NCBI GenBank assembly: GCA_021156105.1
Contig: JAJNBD010000006.1
Span: 80,927-144,926 of the forward strand
From: Gammaproteobacteria bacterium
GTDB taxonomy: Bacteria > Pseudomonadota > Gammaproteobacteria > CAISUE01
Direction: 5' to 3'
Length of the DNA: 64,000 nt
Below, piece by piece: positions 19,808 through 28,164 of the stretch (its first letter is position 1; the number at the start of each line of letters is the position of its first letter). The notes beneath the pieces are model-generated. The model did no database searches, was not told where the DNA came from, and worked only from the letters and a program-made list of their open reading frames with translations. Both the position numbers and the translations under genes were made by a program.

Positions 19808-21175
19808 ATGAAAAAATTGAATTTATTATTTCTTTTGGGAAGTTGTTTTCTTGCCTCAACTGCCAATGCCGCAGCAATTTTAGATATTGTTCCTAGTATT
19901 CGCACGACAACTTTAGGCAGCAATAGCGAAACGGAAGTTTTATTTACAGTAACCAATAATACTAATCAGCCGATTAACAACCTAAGCATTAATCCCTCGT
20001 ACCAAACCACGGGTCGATCTAGTAGTCTTAGTCTACAAAATAACCACTGTACAACAACCCTGGCAGCAAATGGACAATGTACTTTTCAAGTCTTAATTCA
20101 AGGCGCTGGCCAGCCAGCAAGTTTCCAAGTATCGCCACAAGTCTGTGGTTATGATGGCCAGATTTGCTCTATGCCTATTAGTGCCAATCGCGTCCAGGTG
20201 GCAGTAAATGCTGTTTCAACGCCATTTGCTTATTATTCAGTATTCAGTGGCAACAATGCCAATAAGCTTGTTCCAGTAAATACAAATACTTTAACGTTAG
20301 GCACGCCTGCAAATGCTAGTTTTTCAGATCCTTATCAGTGGGAAGGGGTTGCTGTTTCGCGTGATGGTAGTCGAGTGTATGTTGTGCAAGATGGTACAAA
20401 CCCGCAAAGCCTGGGGATTTTTAGTAGTGGCTTAAAGCCTCAATTAATAGATACTGTCCCATTAACGGATTATGTTTATAACTTAAACCAAGTAGCAGTA
20501 ACGCCGAATGGTAACCAGATTTATGTTTCAACATTTGGTAGTGGCTTATATGCTATTGCCCATCAAGGCAATAATTATAGTGTGTCGAAGTTGCTCACGG
20601 GGTTTGTTGAATCTGAAGGTGTTGAGACAAGCCCAGACGGGGCTTATGCTTATGTGACAGACTATGGTAATGGTTCGTTTTCAGTAATCAACACAAGTAC
20701 GAATACTGTTATCAAAACTTTATCAGATAGTGTGGGGAATTGCCAGTTTTATGCGCCCGCTACGATTGCGGTGAGTCCTGATAACCACACGATTTATGTG
20801 GGCAATCAAGGAGATTACCTTACTGTTATTCAAAATAGTAATGGTCAATTCTCTTGCGCGGCTTCCACAATTAACTTTGGTGGGCAAGTTTTTGGTATGG
20901 CTGTTAGCCCCAATGGTCAATACCTTTATGTCATTGTAGCTGGTAATAGTATTAACGTGATTAATACCCAAACGAGATCTGTTGTTGATACCTATGCTTT
21001 GTCTAACTTAAGTGCATTAGGTGTTGCCATTAGTCCTGATGGGCACAAGTTATTTATTTCTAATTTAAGTGGTAGTGCTTATATGGTTCCACTGGTTAAT
21101 GGTCTTCCAGTAGGGCAGGCAACTGAGATAGATGTTGGTGGTTATCAAGGGGCGATAGGTCATTTTGTAGGATAA
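19808..21175 (+). CDS. secreted YVTN-type beta-propeller protein
   Basis: 455 aa from ATG 19808 (GGA 9 nt before it; ATG is the sixth codon of a longer reading). Sec signal MKKLNLLFLLGSCFLASTANA. Residues about 25-130 form an Ig-like domain (EVLFTVTNNTNQPINNLSI) with paired cysteines. From about 175 on there are about six beta-propeller blades with the signature (V/I)SPDGxxxYV: VAVSRDGSRVYVV, VAVTPNGNQIYVS, VETSPDGAYAYVT, IAVSPDNHTIYVG, MAVSPNGQYLYVI and VAISPDGHKLFIS. Probably exported or surface-exposed. Cotranscribed with the outer-membrane barrel gene 16 nt downstream. Confidence 0.85.
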   Translation: MKKLNLLFLLGSCFLASTANAAAILDIVPSIRTTTLGSNSETEVLFTVTNNTNQPINNLSINPSYQTTGRSSSLSLQNNHCTTTLAANGQCTFQVLIQGAGQPASFQVSPQVCGYDGQICSMPISANRVQVAVNAVSTPFAYYSVFSGNNANKLVPVNTNTLTLGTPANASFSDPYQWEGVAVSRDGSRVYVVQDGTNPQSLGIFSSGLKPQLIDTVPLTDYVYNLNQVAVTPNGNQIYVSTFGSGLYAIAHQGNNYSVSKLLTGFVESEGVETSPDGAYAYVTDYGNGSFSVINTSTNTVIKTLSDSVGNCQFYAPATIAVSPDNHTIYVGNQGDYLTVIQNSNGQFSCAASTINFGGQVFGMAVSPNGQYLYVIVAGNSINVINTQTRSVVDTYALSNLSALGVAISPDGHKLFISNLSGSAYMVPLVNGLPVGQATEIDVGGYQGAIGHFVG

Positions 21176-21191
21176 CGGACAAGGATTTCTT

Positions 21192-21923
21192 ATGGCACGA
21201 ATAAAATATTTGGCTTTTTTTTCTCTGGTAGCATTTTCGCAATCAATGGCAGATGGTTTTTATTGGAATGTAGATTTAGGTATGGCAGCGCCACATTTTA
21301 CTAAAACCAATGACAATGTTTGGTTAAATAGCTATATGCAGAATCAATATACAGTGTCAAAGCCCCTGCAGCGGAACCCTTTGCTTGGTTTAGGTGGGGC
21401 CTATCAATGGGGTGTGAAAAAGCTCACGTTAAGTTTAGGGGCAAGTATCTATACCATGCAAACCAGTGTTTCTGGCATAAATTCGCCTTTTATTAACGCT
21501 GGTTATTTTGATACTGTAAATTATTCTGCTTCTGGGGAGAGCTATGCGGCAATGTTAGAGCCAAAACTGGTTTTGAATGCGTCTGCTTGGCAACCTTATG
21601 TGCTGGCTGGTGCTGGTGTGTCGCTTAATCATTTTTATTCTTATGCAGAAACTTCCTCTGATCCTGATAGTTCGGCTTCTCCAACGCAAACGCCTTTTTC
21701 AGGTAGAAGCGCTGCCAACTTTGCGTATGAAGGGGGAGTAGGAATTCAGCATGCGCTAACCGGTGGGCTTAATGCGCCTTCATTAGCTTTAGACTATCGC
21801 TATATGAATTGGGGTAGAGCTGGTTTAAGTGCCGCGCCAATGCAGTCGGTTGGCAATGGTTTAAATTTTGGTCGATTGACAACGTCTTCGGTGAATTTGA
21901 GATTAGTTTGGCCGCTGTCGTGA
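21192..21923 (+). CDS. outer-membrane beta-barrel protein
   Basis: 243 aa. Signal MARIKYLAFFSLVAFSQSMA is followed by alternating hydrophobic strands with aromatic girdles (FYWNVDLGMAAPHF, LTLSLGASIYTM, WQPYVLAGAGVSLNHFYSYA, SLALDYRYMNWG). The last strand SSVNLRLVWPLS suits BAM recognition less strictly, as it ends in Ser rather than an aromatic. Probably an eight-stranded OmpA/OmpX-like barrel. The likely partner is the propeller protein encoded just upstream. Confidence 0.8.
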   Translation: MARIKYLAFFSLVAFSQSMADGFYWNVDLGMAAPHFTKTNDNVWLNSYMQNQYTVSKPLQRNPLLGLGGAYQWGVKKLTLSLGASIYTMQTSVSGINSPFINAGYFDTVNYSASGESYAAMLEPKLVLNASAWQPYVLAGAGVSLNHFYSYAETSSDPDSSASPTQTPFSGRSAANFAYEGGVGIQHALTGGLNAPSLALDYRYMNWGRAGLSAAPMQSVGNGLNFGRLTTSSVNLRLVWPLS

Positions 21924-21974
21924 GGGGGGGTAATGGATGATTCGGCGCATCTGCGCCTCACCCTTCGCTAGCGC

Positions 21975-22035
21975 TCAGGGCCGTTCGCTTTGCGAACGTT
22001 CAAAATCGCTCCAGGCGATTTTGTCGAACCCACGG
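21975..22035 (+). repeat. nested hairpins between the barrel gene and tRNA-Ser
   Basis: GTTCGCTTTGCGAAC and AAAATCGCTCCAGGCGATTTT, the latter enclosed by GTTC/GAAC, lie downstream of the barrel gene. They may end its transcript or be a small repeat of a type often seen beside tRNA genes. Confidence 0.4.
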
Positions 22036-22060
22036 GGGGTCTTCTTACCCTCTCGCTTCA

Positions 22061-22106
22061 CCAATTAATAAAAAAGGGGCCAAAAGGCCCCTTTTTTATT
22101 AATTGG
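22061..22106 (-). terminator. tRNA-Ser terminator, perfect palindrome including the CCA end
   Basis: Perfect 21-nt arms (22061-22081 and 22086-22106) around AAAA; the arm core is AAAAAAGGGGCC / GGCCCCTTTTTT. The arm proximal to the tRNA overlaps the encoded CCA (22104-22106). T runs lie on both sides, so it would stop transcripts from either strand. Confidence 0.85.
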
Positions 22107-22191
22107 CGGAGAGAGAGGGATTCGAACCCCCGGTACCCTTCGGTACAACGGTTTTCAAGACCGCCGCATTAAACCGCTCTGCCATCTCTCC
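22104..22191 (-). tRNA. tRNA-Ser(UGA), CCA encoded
   Basis: On the minus strand the acceptor stem is GGAGAGA/TCTCTCC with discriminator G and encoded CCA. The D-arm region is TGGCAGAGCGGTTTAA, the anticodon loop CTTGAAA gives UGA, the long class II variable arm is GTACCGAAGGGTAC, and the T-loop is GGTTCGAATCC. Type II architecture confirms serine. Mature length with CCA is 88 nt. Confidence 0.97.
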
Positions 22192-22256
22192 GGTTATTGC
22201 TTTACAGCTTTATAGTGCAGATCGTGATCTGCTCTTTAAGAATTAAGTCGACTATT

Positions 22257-23447
22257 TTACTTGGTAAAATCGTAGAGTGCAAATCGAGTTAAGATATTTT
22301 TAATAGGTGTAAGTTTATTAACCCAAGGAATCGTGGCCATAGAAGCTTTTTGCATGAAGCGATTTTCCGCAAGTTTTTGGAAAATATCCATCAGTCCCAT
22401 CATTTGCCAAGCGGCTGAGCGGCGAGCGCGTTCATAAGCTCTTAAAACACTTAAGGAGCCTAAGGCTCGATGCTGCGTACGAGCGCGGCATAACTGTTGA
22501 GTTAATTCAGCCGCATCTGCCACACCTAAATTAGCACCTTGCCCTGCGAGCGGGTGAATCACGTGAGCCGCATCGCCAATTAAAGCGATATGTGGCGCAA
22601 TGTAACGTTGCGCTTGGCGCTGAATTAAAGGAAATGCTTGCCTAGTTGAAATAACCTTAATTTCACCCCATTGGCGATGGCAAATATTTTGCAATTCACT
22701 AGCGAGTGCTTCATCAGGCAAATCTTTAATCCAAAGCTGATCATCCGGAATGGACCAGACCATGCTGTAATGATGTGCATCGGCCAAAGGTAAAAAAGCA
22801 ATGATGCCTTGTGGGCAAAAATATTGTCTGGCTTCAAAATGGTGAGAGTGTTCGATATGAATATTAAAGATTAAGGCTGTTTGTTTGGTTGGAAATTGTT
22901 TTAGCGGGATATCACAAAGCGTGCGGACTTTAGATTGAATGCCATCAGCGCCAATTAATAACTGAGCATGCAAAGTTTGATGTGGATTCAATGTTAAGCT
23001 GACATATTTTTGCGCCTCGTCCTCAACCCAGCTTATGCCTTCTAATGTGGATTGCCAATAAAAATCACATAATTCAGAAGATTCTAAAGCTTCGATAGCA
23101 GCATTACGCCAGTTTTTTTGCTCGACGATATGGCCAAGATTTGCTTCGTGATCATCATGAGCATCTAAGTATAAGCTGGGTGTATCAGTATGAAAAGCAA
23201 GGTTCACTTGGTGATAAGTCGTAATTCTTTTAGCGTCTAGATTCTGCCAAATGCCCCATTGTGCTAAGCATTGCTGTGTGTAATGATTAATTGCATAAAT
23301 GCGAAGATCATAACCTTTGCTAAGATCAGTATTGGCTTGAGCTTGGTCAATAATTGCAATGCGAAACCCAGCATGCATTAATGCAGCCGCTTGAGTTAAG
23401 CCGTTAACGCCAGCGCCAATGATAATTGCATCATAAAAAATTTTCAT
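22257..23447 (-). CDS. UbiH/UbiF/UbiI-family FAD monooxygenase
   Basis: 396 aa. Flavin-dependent aromatic hydroxylase of ubiquinone synthesis. The N-terminal dinucleotide-binding motif is AIIIGAGVNGLTQAAALMHA, the middle DG motif LLIGADGIQSKVRTL, and the family signature near residue 290 is LIGDAAHVIHPLAGQGANLG. Which ring position it hydroxylates cannot be told from sequence alone. Its first 20 codons exist as a second, truncated copy at 24375-24434. Confidence 0.85.
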   Translation of the reverse strand: MKIFYDAIIIGAGVNGLTQAAALMHAGFRIAIIDQAQANTDLSKGYDLRIYAINHYTQQCLAQWGIWQNLDAKRITTYHQVNLAFHTDTPSLYLDAHDDHEANLGHIVEQKNWRNAAIEALESSELCDFYWQSTLEGISWVEDEAQKYVSLTLNPHQTLHAQLLIGADGIQSKVRTLCDIPLKQFPTKQTALIFNIHIEHSHHFEARQYFCPQGIIAFLPLADAHHYSMVWSIPDDQLWIKDLPDEALASELQNICHRQWGEIKVISTRQAFPLIQRQAQRYIAPHIALIGDAAHVIHPLAGQGANLGVADAAELTQQLCRARTQHRALGSLSVLRAYERARRSAAWQMMGLMDIFQKLAENRFMQKASMATIPWVNKLTPIKNILTRFALYDFTK

Positions 23448-23480
23448 TTACAAATTATAGCGTACTTCTGAAAAGGAGGG

Positions 23481-23501
23481 GATCGGTGCAGAGCACCGAT
23501 C
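23481..23501. terminator. hairpin between the secreted-protein gene and ubiH-type gene
   Basis: GATCGGTGC-AGA-GCACCGATC, a perfect 9-bp stem 29 nt beyond the stop of the gene at 23530. No T run follows. An identical hairpin lies at 24468-24488 beyond the sister gene. Confidence 0.45.
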
Positions 23502-23529
23502 GAAGAGGAGGGCTATTATCAGCATTATT

Positions 23530-24060
23530 TTAATCTGCTGTAATGTTACCGCCATTTGGATTGTAACCAGGGTTCGGCCGAGAAATAGCATAAGTTACTG
23601 TACCAAGCTCTCCGCTATTTGCTGTTACAGCCTCATCTGATGCTTTACTTTTAGGTGCCGCAACTATTTTGCCAGCAAGCCCGGCACTCTTAAGCACAGC
23701 TTCAAACTTTATTCTATTAGGAGTGGATACCTCGAAGCGAGTGTCAGCGGGTATGGCCACTTTATCCCGCATTTCTTGGCCGGTTACTTTTTTTATTGGA
23801 TATCCTGTGATTGGATTAGTCGTAAGACGAGCTAGTTGTTGAAAAGGCCCAATAGGAAACATCATGAATTGCTGCGTTGTTCCTTGCGGGGTAGTGACAT
23901 TTAAGTTCGCTGTCTGTTCAAAATCTGCGATTTTGGCATTCACTACCATAAATTTGCCATCAAACTGCGCGGAGGTCGGCGACACAAGCTTTTCTCCCGC
24001 AAAACTCATTAACGGTGCCACAGCTAAAGCAGCAATACACATCATTTTTGATAATTTCAT
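23530..24060 (-). CDS. small secreted protein, 176 aa (sister of the gene at 24499)
   Basis: Sec signal MKLSKMMCIAALAVAPLMSFAGE, then a mature domain with no recognised family (KFMVVNAKIADFEQTANLNV, FMMFPIGPFQQLARLTTNPI, GTVTYAISRPNPGYNPNGGN). The leader, ribosome-site region and 3' hairpin are shared with the next upstream gene, while the mature parts are not alignable by eye. A TATAAT-type -10 (on the minus strand, near 24105) precedes it. Periplasmic or exported. Confidence 0.7.
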   Translation of the reverse strand: MKLSKMMCIAALAVAPLMSFAGEKLVSPTSAQFDGKFMVVNAKIADFEQTANLNVTTPQGTTQQFMMFPIGPFQQLARLTTNPITGYPIKKVTGQEMRDKVAIPADTRFEVSTPNRIKFEAVLKSAGLAGKIVAAPKSKASDEAVTANSGELGTVTYAISRPNPGYNPNGGNITAD

Positions 24061-24124
24061 ACAACTCTCCTTAGTTATTTAAAATTTGATTAAATTATAG
24101 CAGGCTCTTGGTTTATAGCACACT

Positions 24125-24353
24125 CGCCCCTCACCCTCAATCCCTCTCCCCGGTGGGGAGAGGGAGGCTCTGTTCTCTCGTGCTTGGTGATTAACCGCCC
24201 CCTCACCCTCGATCCCTCTCCCCGGTGGGGAGAGGGAAGCCTGTTCTCTTGTGCTTGTTGATCACCGCCTCTCATCCTTGGCCCTTCTCTCCGCTGAGGG
24301 CTCCCTTCTCCCCACTGGGGAGAAGGGTCGGGGATGAGGGGGTAAAAGTGGCA
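24125..24353. repeat. family C repeat array (intergenic)
   Basis: Two full and one diverged unit (starting near 24125, 24196 and 24266) of CGCCCCCTCACCCTCGATCC plus the CCCTCTCCCC-GGT-GGGGAGAGGG hairpin. They are closed by a right-end module CTCCCTTCTCCCC...GGGGATGAGGGGG and TGGCAC, the same end found in the comEC array. Small reading frames in it are artefacts. Confidence 0.8.
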
Positions 24354-24374
24354 CCTTAGCATGGGCTAATGCAT

Positions 24375-24434
24375 GCATGCTTGAATTAAGCCGTTAACGC
24401 CAGCAATGATAATTGCATCATAAAAATTTTTCAT
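24375..24434 (-). pseudogene. truncated copy of the start of the ubiH-type gene
   Basis: Reads MKNFYDAIIIAGVNGLIQAC against MKIFYDAIIIGAGVNGLTQA of the intact gene, one codon shorter. Similarity continues upstream through the 23448-23501 region to the hairpin at 24468-24488, so 24381-24488 is a duplicate of about 23391-23501. The body of the copy is missing and the family C array takes its place. Confidence 0.75.
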
Positions 24435-24467
24435 TTAAAAATTATAGTGTACTTCTGAAAAGGAGGG

Positions 24468-24488
24468 GATCGGTGCAGAGCACCGATC
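24468..24488. terminator. second copy of the GATCGGTGC hairpin
   Basis: Identical to 23481-23501, 11 nt beyond the stop of the gene at 24499. Confidence 0.45.
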
Positions 24489-24498
24489 AAAAGGCAGG

Positions 24499-25008
24499 TT
24501 AGGCGTATAGCTGGCCAACTGTTTTGCCTTGCGCGCCTTTCATAGATTCCATGCAGTGACAGCGGAATGTTATTATAGATCCTTTTTCTCGAGTAACCAT
24601 TGTTCCTGCTAAACCTTGGCGCTGAGCAGCTGCCCAAAATCCTTCAGCTTGTGTTTTGTTAAAAGTCATCAGGCAGCCACCCTCGCGCATGCTGTTCATA
24701 TGCATGCCAGTAAACTGTTTGCCATCGGCAGTTGTAAACCTTGCATAATCACAGTCTTTTAATTTGCCACCATACGCTTCCATCAACTTTGTGCACGTTG
24801 CAAAATCTGGCGTTGCGGCTACGTAGTCGATGTCATTGCCTTCTGCATCTCTCGTCTTGATAGCCGAGCCAATTAGTATGTTAGAGCTTCCAGCGGCAAC
24901 ATCGATACCGCCCCCACCAGGAGGGGGCGCCTCATACTGTGCTTGTGCAGAGTTGACCCATGACATTGTCGTCAAGGCAGTAATTAAGAAAATTTTTGAT
25001 AATTTCAT
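24499..25008 (-). CDS. small secreted Cys-containing protein, 169 aa
   Basis: Sec signal MKLSKIFLITALTTMSWVNS ending AQA, then a Pro/Gly stretch (PPPGGGG) and a domain with six cysteines (about residues 69-150: FATCTKLMEAYGG, LKDCDYARF, GGCLMTFNKTQAEGFW, ITFRCHCMES), likely oxidised in the periplasm. No family recognised. It shares leader and flanks with the gene at 23530 but differs in the mature part. Confidence 0.7.
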   Translation of the reverse strand: MKLSKIFLITALTTMSWVNSAQAQYEAPPPGGGGIDVAAGSSNILIGSAIKTRDAEGNDIDYVAATPDFATCTKLMEAYGGKLKDCDYARFTTADGKQFTGMHMNSMREGGCLMTFNKTQAEGFWAAAQRQGLAGTMVTREKGSIITFRCHCMESMKGAQGKTVGQLYA

Positions 25009-25080
25009 TGTATATTCTCCCTAATATTAAATAACCTACTAAACCATAGCATGCTTTAAATGGCTGATTCAAGATAGGGG

Positions 25081-28017
25081 TTAAAAATTCCAAAAGTGTT
25101 TTTTTATTACCCGAGAACGTATGACTTGTAAGCGATCAGGTTTATTTGAAAACATCATGCTAGTTTCGCCATCTAAAGCGGTATCAATACTTTGTGTCTG
25201 CATAGCTTGGTAGCGTTCAACGACTTCATTATTGGGAAAATGAAAGCGGTTACGATAACCGGTGGCATAGACAACCCAAGCGGGATGCACGGTGTGGATA
25301 AACGCTTCGCTTGAAGAAGTTTTGCTGCCATGGTGAGGAGCAATAATGACATCGGAGGCTAGTGCTTGTGGGAATTCTTGCAAGATTTTATTTTCTGTTC
25401 TTTTTTCAATATCACCCGTTAACAGCAAACTATGTACCCCATTCGTCACATGAATAACACAGCAGCGGTCATTGGTTTTGCGTGGATAATAATCATGATC
25501 TGGACTAAGGACAGTAAAACTAACACCATCCCAGATCCAATGTTGGCCGCTTTCGCAATTCATAATATTGGGTCTTAGCCAGTGTCGTTGTAAAAAATAA
25601 AAATACTTTGTCGCCGTGAATAAATGGGTGGGTAATATAGCTGGTAAATCTGTATATAAACTTGTTGCACTGGTTAACAAATTTTTTACTGGCAAGGCTT
25701 GCAGTACCGCCATTGTGCCCCCACTGTGATCATTGTCGCCATGGCTGATGACTAATAAATCTAATGCATGAATATTTTTGGCTTCTAATGCGGGTACTAC
25801 AACGCTTTTGCCCATATCGTAATTATCATCAAGTCTTGGGCCGGTATCAAATATCAGGCTGTGATGAGCTGTTTGAATTAAAGTCGATAAACCTTGCCCT
25901 ACATCAAGTTGCGTCATTTTAAAATTATTGGGCGGAATAGATTCTGTTGGTGGAAATATCAGCGGTAAAAAGCCAAACAAACCTAGGCAGCGATAAGGCC
26001 ACGCTTTAGGGGCAAGAAAAATTAAAACACCGAGCATGGCAAGGATTAATAAAAAAATATTTGGCACATAAGCATGCCATTGCAAACGATCTAAACTGGC
26101 TAAAAAACTTAACACGGGCCAATAAAACCCTAATGCTTTTGCAGCAAGCCACCACAACAGACTTGCGCTAGTTGACGAGATGGGCGCGACAAGAATGCCT
26201 AGCAAAATTAAAGGTAAGCCAATAAAAGCAACCCAGGGAATCGCAATACCATTGGCAAGTAAATTAATTAAACTGATTTGATGAAAAAAATATAAAGTTA
26301 TGGGTGCAAGGCCAATAGCAATAATCCATTGGATACGTAAACTTTGTTGCCAATGATTTTTGCTGGCTAATCTGCCAGTCATGCAATATAAAATAACCCC
26401 AACGGCAACAAAGCTTAGCCAGAAACTTATCGAAAACACGCTGAGTGGATCATAAAAAATAACCGCAAGTAATGCTGCTGCCATAGCATGCCAGGCTGGA
26501 AGGTTGCGTCTTAATAAAGTTGCTGATAATCCAACTGTTAACATCACTAGCGCCCGTTGCGTCGGGAGTGCAAAACCTGCCAATGCACTGTAATAAAAAG
26601 CCGCCGGTAAAGAAAAAATTACCGCTGCTTCTTTGGCGGGTAAATAAAGCATTAAGGTGGGTATGCGTCGCCAAAAGAAATTTACGACAAAATACATAAA
26701 CGCCACAACGAATCCAATGTGTAAACCTGCAATAGCAACAAGATGGTTTGTGCCAGTAGATTGCATGATTTGCCATTGCGTTGGGGTGAGTTGGTCCCGC
26801 ACCCCAATGGCTAATGCTTCAATTAAGCCTAAGTTAGGATTAGTGGCCAAGCTTGATTCTAATTGCATTTCAATATGTTCTCGCCATTGGCTCATAGGCG
26901 CATGCTGAAATGATTCTGCAAGTTTTTGCTTTGGAGCTTTTTCAATCACATAACCCACTGCTGCGAAGCGATGTGAGAACAACCAGCCTTCATAATCGAA
27001 GCTGGCGGTATTAAAGGTGCTGCGAGGTTGCTTTAATTTAACAGTAAATTGCCAAGTTTCGCCAACGTGGAAATCCAGTTGCTTATTTTCATTGCGTGAG
27101 AAAATACTTAAGCGGATTTTTTGGGGGAGGTTTGGTGCGTTCTTCGCCCCCTCACCCTCGATCCCTCTCCCCGGTGGGGAGAGGGAGGCGGTTGTTCCTT
27201 CGCTTTTGGGGCTTTTTTCTGCTGGGGAAGGGGGAGAGTTCGCCCCCTCACCCTCGATCCCTCTCCCCGGTGGGGAGAGGGAGGGGGTTGTTCCTTCGCT
27301 TTTGGGGCTTTTTCCCGATGGGGGAGGGAGAGAGCTCGCCCCCTCACCCTCGATCCCTCTCCCCGATGGGGAGAGGGAGGTGGTTGTTCCTTTGCTTTTG
27401 GGGCTTTTTTCCGACGGGGGAGGGAGAGAGCTCGCCCCCTCACCCTCGATCCCTCTCCCCGGTGGGGAGAGGGAGGCGGTTGTTCCTTCGCTTTTGGGGC
27501 TTTTTTCCGATGGGGGAGGGAGGGAGTTCGCCCCCTCACCCTCGATCCCTCTCCCCGGTGGGGAGAGGGAGGTGGTTGTTCCTTTGCTTTTGGGGGCTTT
27601 TTCCGGTAGCGGGAGGGAGAGCTCCCTTCTCCCCATTGGGGAGAAGGGTCGGGGATGAGGGGGTGAAATTGGCACATTAATTTTACTTACCAAAAAATCA
27701 AAGTGTAAATTTTGTACCCCGCCTTCAGGAATACCAGTAATCGTGCCCGTAATGGTTAAAGGAACACCTTCTAATGCGGAAGGCAATCTATTTTGAATCA
27801 CTTGTTGAGATTGTTCATCACACCATAAAAACCCTGTGGCAAAGGCAAAAACCAAGCTGAGTAATCCCCAGTTTTTCTTGCAAAATAAGCATAAACTGAA
27901 AGCAACAATTGCATAATAAAAAGCCAAAGAGATGGCAGGCAAAGTTTTAAAAAGCCATAAGCTAGAAGCACCTAAAGTGATTGCTAGAGAGAGGGGAATA
28001 AGAGAAAGGTTGCGCAT
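25081..28017 (-). CDS. comEC: DNA uptake channel ComEC with in-frame family C repeat insert
   Basis: 978 aa from ATG 28017 (MRNLSLIPLSLAITLG); longer readings upstream are unlikely. Inner-membrane channel for single-stranded DNA in competence. Order: N-terminal membrane helices, DUF4131 OB-like domain, Competence domain with 8-10 helices (NHLVAIAGLHIGFVVAFMYF), then a C-terminal metallo-beta-lactamase-like domain (QLDVGQGLSTLIQT, ISHGDNDHSGGTMAVLQ, VIIAPHHGSKTSSS). The DUF4131 domain is split by about 180 residues encoded by a repeat array at 27137-27676: five 32-residue units of type SLSPPGRGIEGEGA. Core channel and nuclease-like motifs are intact. Confidence 0.93.
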   Translation of the reverse strand: MRNLSLIPLSLAITLGASSLWLFKTLPAISLAFYYAIVAFSLCLFCKKNWGLLSLVFAFATGFLWCDEQSQQVIQNRLPSALEGVPLTITGTITGIPEGGVQNLHFDFLVSKINVPISPPHPRPFSPMGRRELSLPLPEKAPKSKGTTTSLSPPGRGIEGEGANSLPPPSEKSPKSEGTTASLSPPGRGIEGEGASSLPPPSEKSPKSKGTTTSLSPSGRGIEGEGASSLPPPSGKSPKSEGTTPSLSPPGRGIEGEGANSPPSPAEKSPKSEGTTASLSPPGRGIEGEGAKNAPNLPQKIRLSIFSRNENKQLDFHVGETWQFTVKLKQPRSTFNTASFDYEGWLFSHRFAAVGYVIEKAPKQKLAESFQHAPMSQWREHIEMQLESSLATNPNLGLIEALAIGVRDQLTPTQWQIMQSTGTNHLVAIAGLHIGFVVAFMYFVVNFFWRRIPTLMLYLPAKEAAVIFSLPAAFYYSALAGFALPTQRALVMLTVGLSATLLRRNLPAWHAMAAALLAVIFYDPLSVFSISFWLSFVAVGVILYCMTGRLASKNHWQQSLRIQWIIAIGLAPITLYFFHQISLINLLANGIAIPWVAFIGLPLILLGILVAPISSTSASLLWWLAAKALGFYWPVLSFLASLDRLQWHAYVPNIFLLILAMLGVLIFLAPKAWPYRCLGLFGFLPLIFPPTESIPPNNFKMTQLDVGQGLSTLIQTAHHSLIFDTGPRLDDNYDMGKSVVVPALEAKNIHALDLLVISHGDNDHSGGTMAVLQALPVKNLLTSATSLYTDLPAILPTHLFTATKYFYFLQRHWLRPNIMNCESGQHWIWDGVSFTVLSPDHDYYPRKTNDRCCVIHVTNGVHSLLLTGDIEKRTENKILQEFPQALASDVIIAPHHGSKTSSSEAFIHTVHPAWVVYATGYRNRFHFPNNEVVERYQAMQTQSIDTALDGETSMMFSNKPDRLQVIRSRVIKKHFWNF
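27137..27676. repeat. family C array inside comEC, five 96-bp units
   Basis: Unit starts (CGCCCCCTCACCC) are at 27145, 27241, 27337, 27433 and 27529, exactly 96 bp apart, followed by the right-end module CTCCCTTCTCCCC...GGGGATGAGGGGG (27617-27663). Each unit has the CCCTCTCCCC/GGGGAGAGGG hairpin. The array stays open in all three plus frames and in two minus frames, which explains several spurious reading frames. 96 bp is 32 codons, so unit gain or loss keeps comEC in frame. Confidence 0.93.
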
Positions 28018-28064
28018 GCTTGAATTAAAACATAGCACATTAAGACAGTGTAAAAATATTTTAC

Positions 28065-28090
28065 CCACCACTCCCAGATGGTAGCGGCTC
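28065..28090. repeat. fragment of family B repeat
   Basis: CCACCACTCCCAGATGGTAG then CGGCTC resembles the right arm of the 6205 element (ACCGCTCCCTGATAGTCGCGGCTC). It lies between comEC and the LysR gene, 28018-28164. Confidence 0.4.
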
Positions 28091-28164
28091 AGGTTGTTCG
28101 CTACTATGTGAAAAACTAGAGCTGCAAGCGTTAGCAAGCGGGTAAAAATAACGCAGTATTAATT

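Noticed and set aside
21990..22172. 60-aa frame ending in the [14 protein letters not shown] sequence
   Set aside because: This is the well-known false gene produced by reading across a tRNA-Ser on the opposite strand.
24090..24362. 90-aa frame with PSPHRGEG repeats
   Set aside because: Entirely family C repeat sequence.
27137..27676. CRISPR array
   Set aside because: Units are contiguous 96-bp direct repeats with no unique spacers, and no cas genes are near.
27017..27680. Several long reading frames over the comEC repeat array, on both strands
   Set aside because: They are by-products of a stop-poor tandem repeat; only the comEC frame continues as a recognisable protein on both sides.
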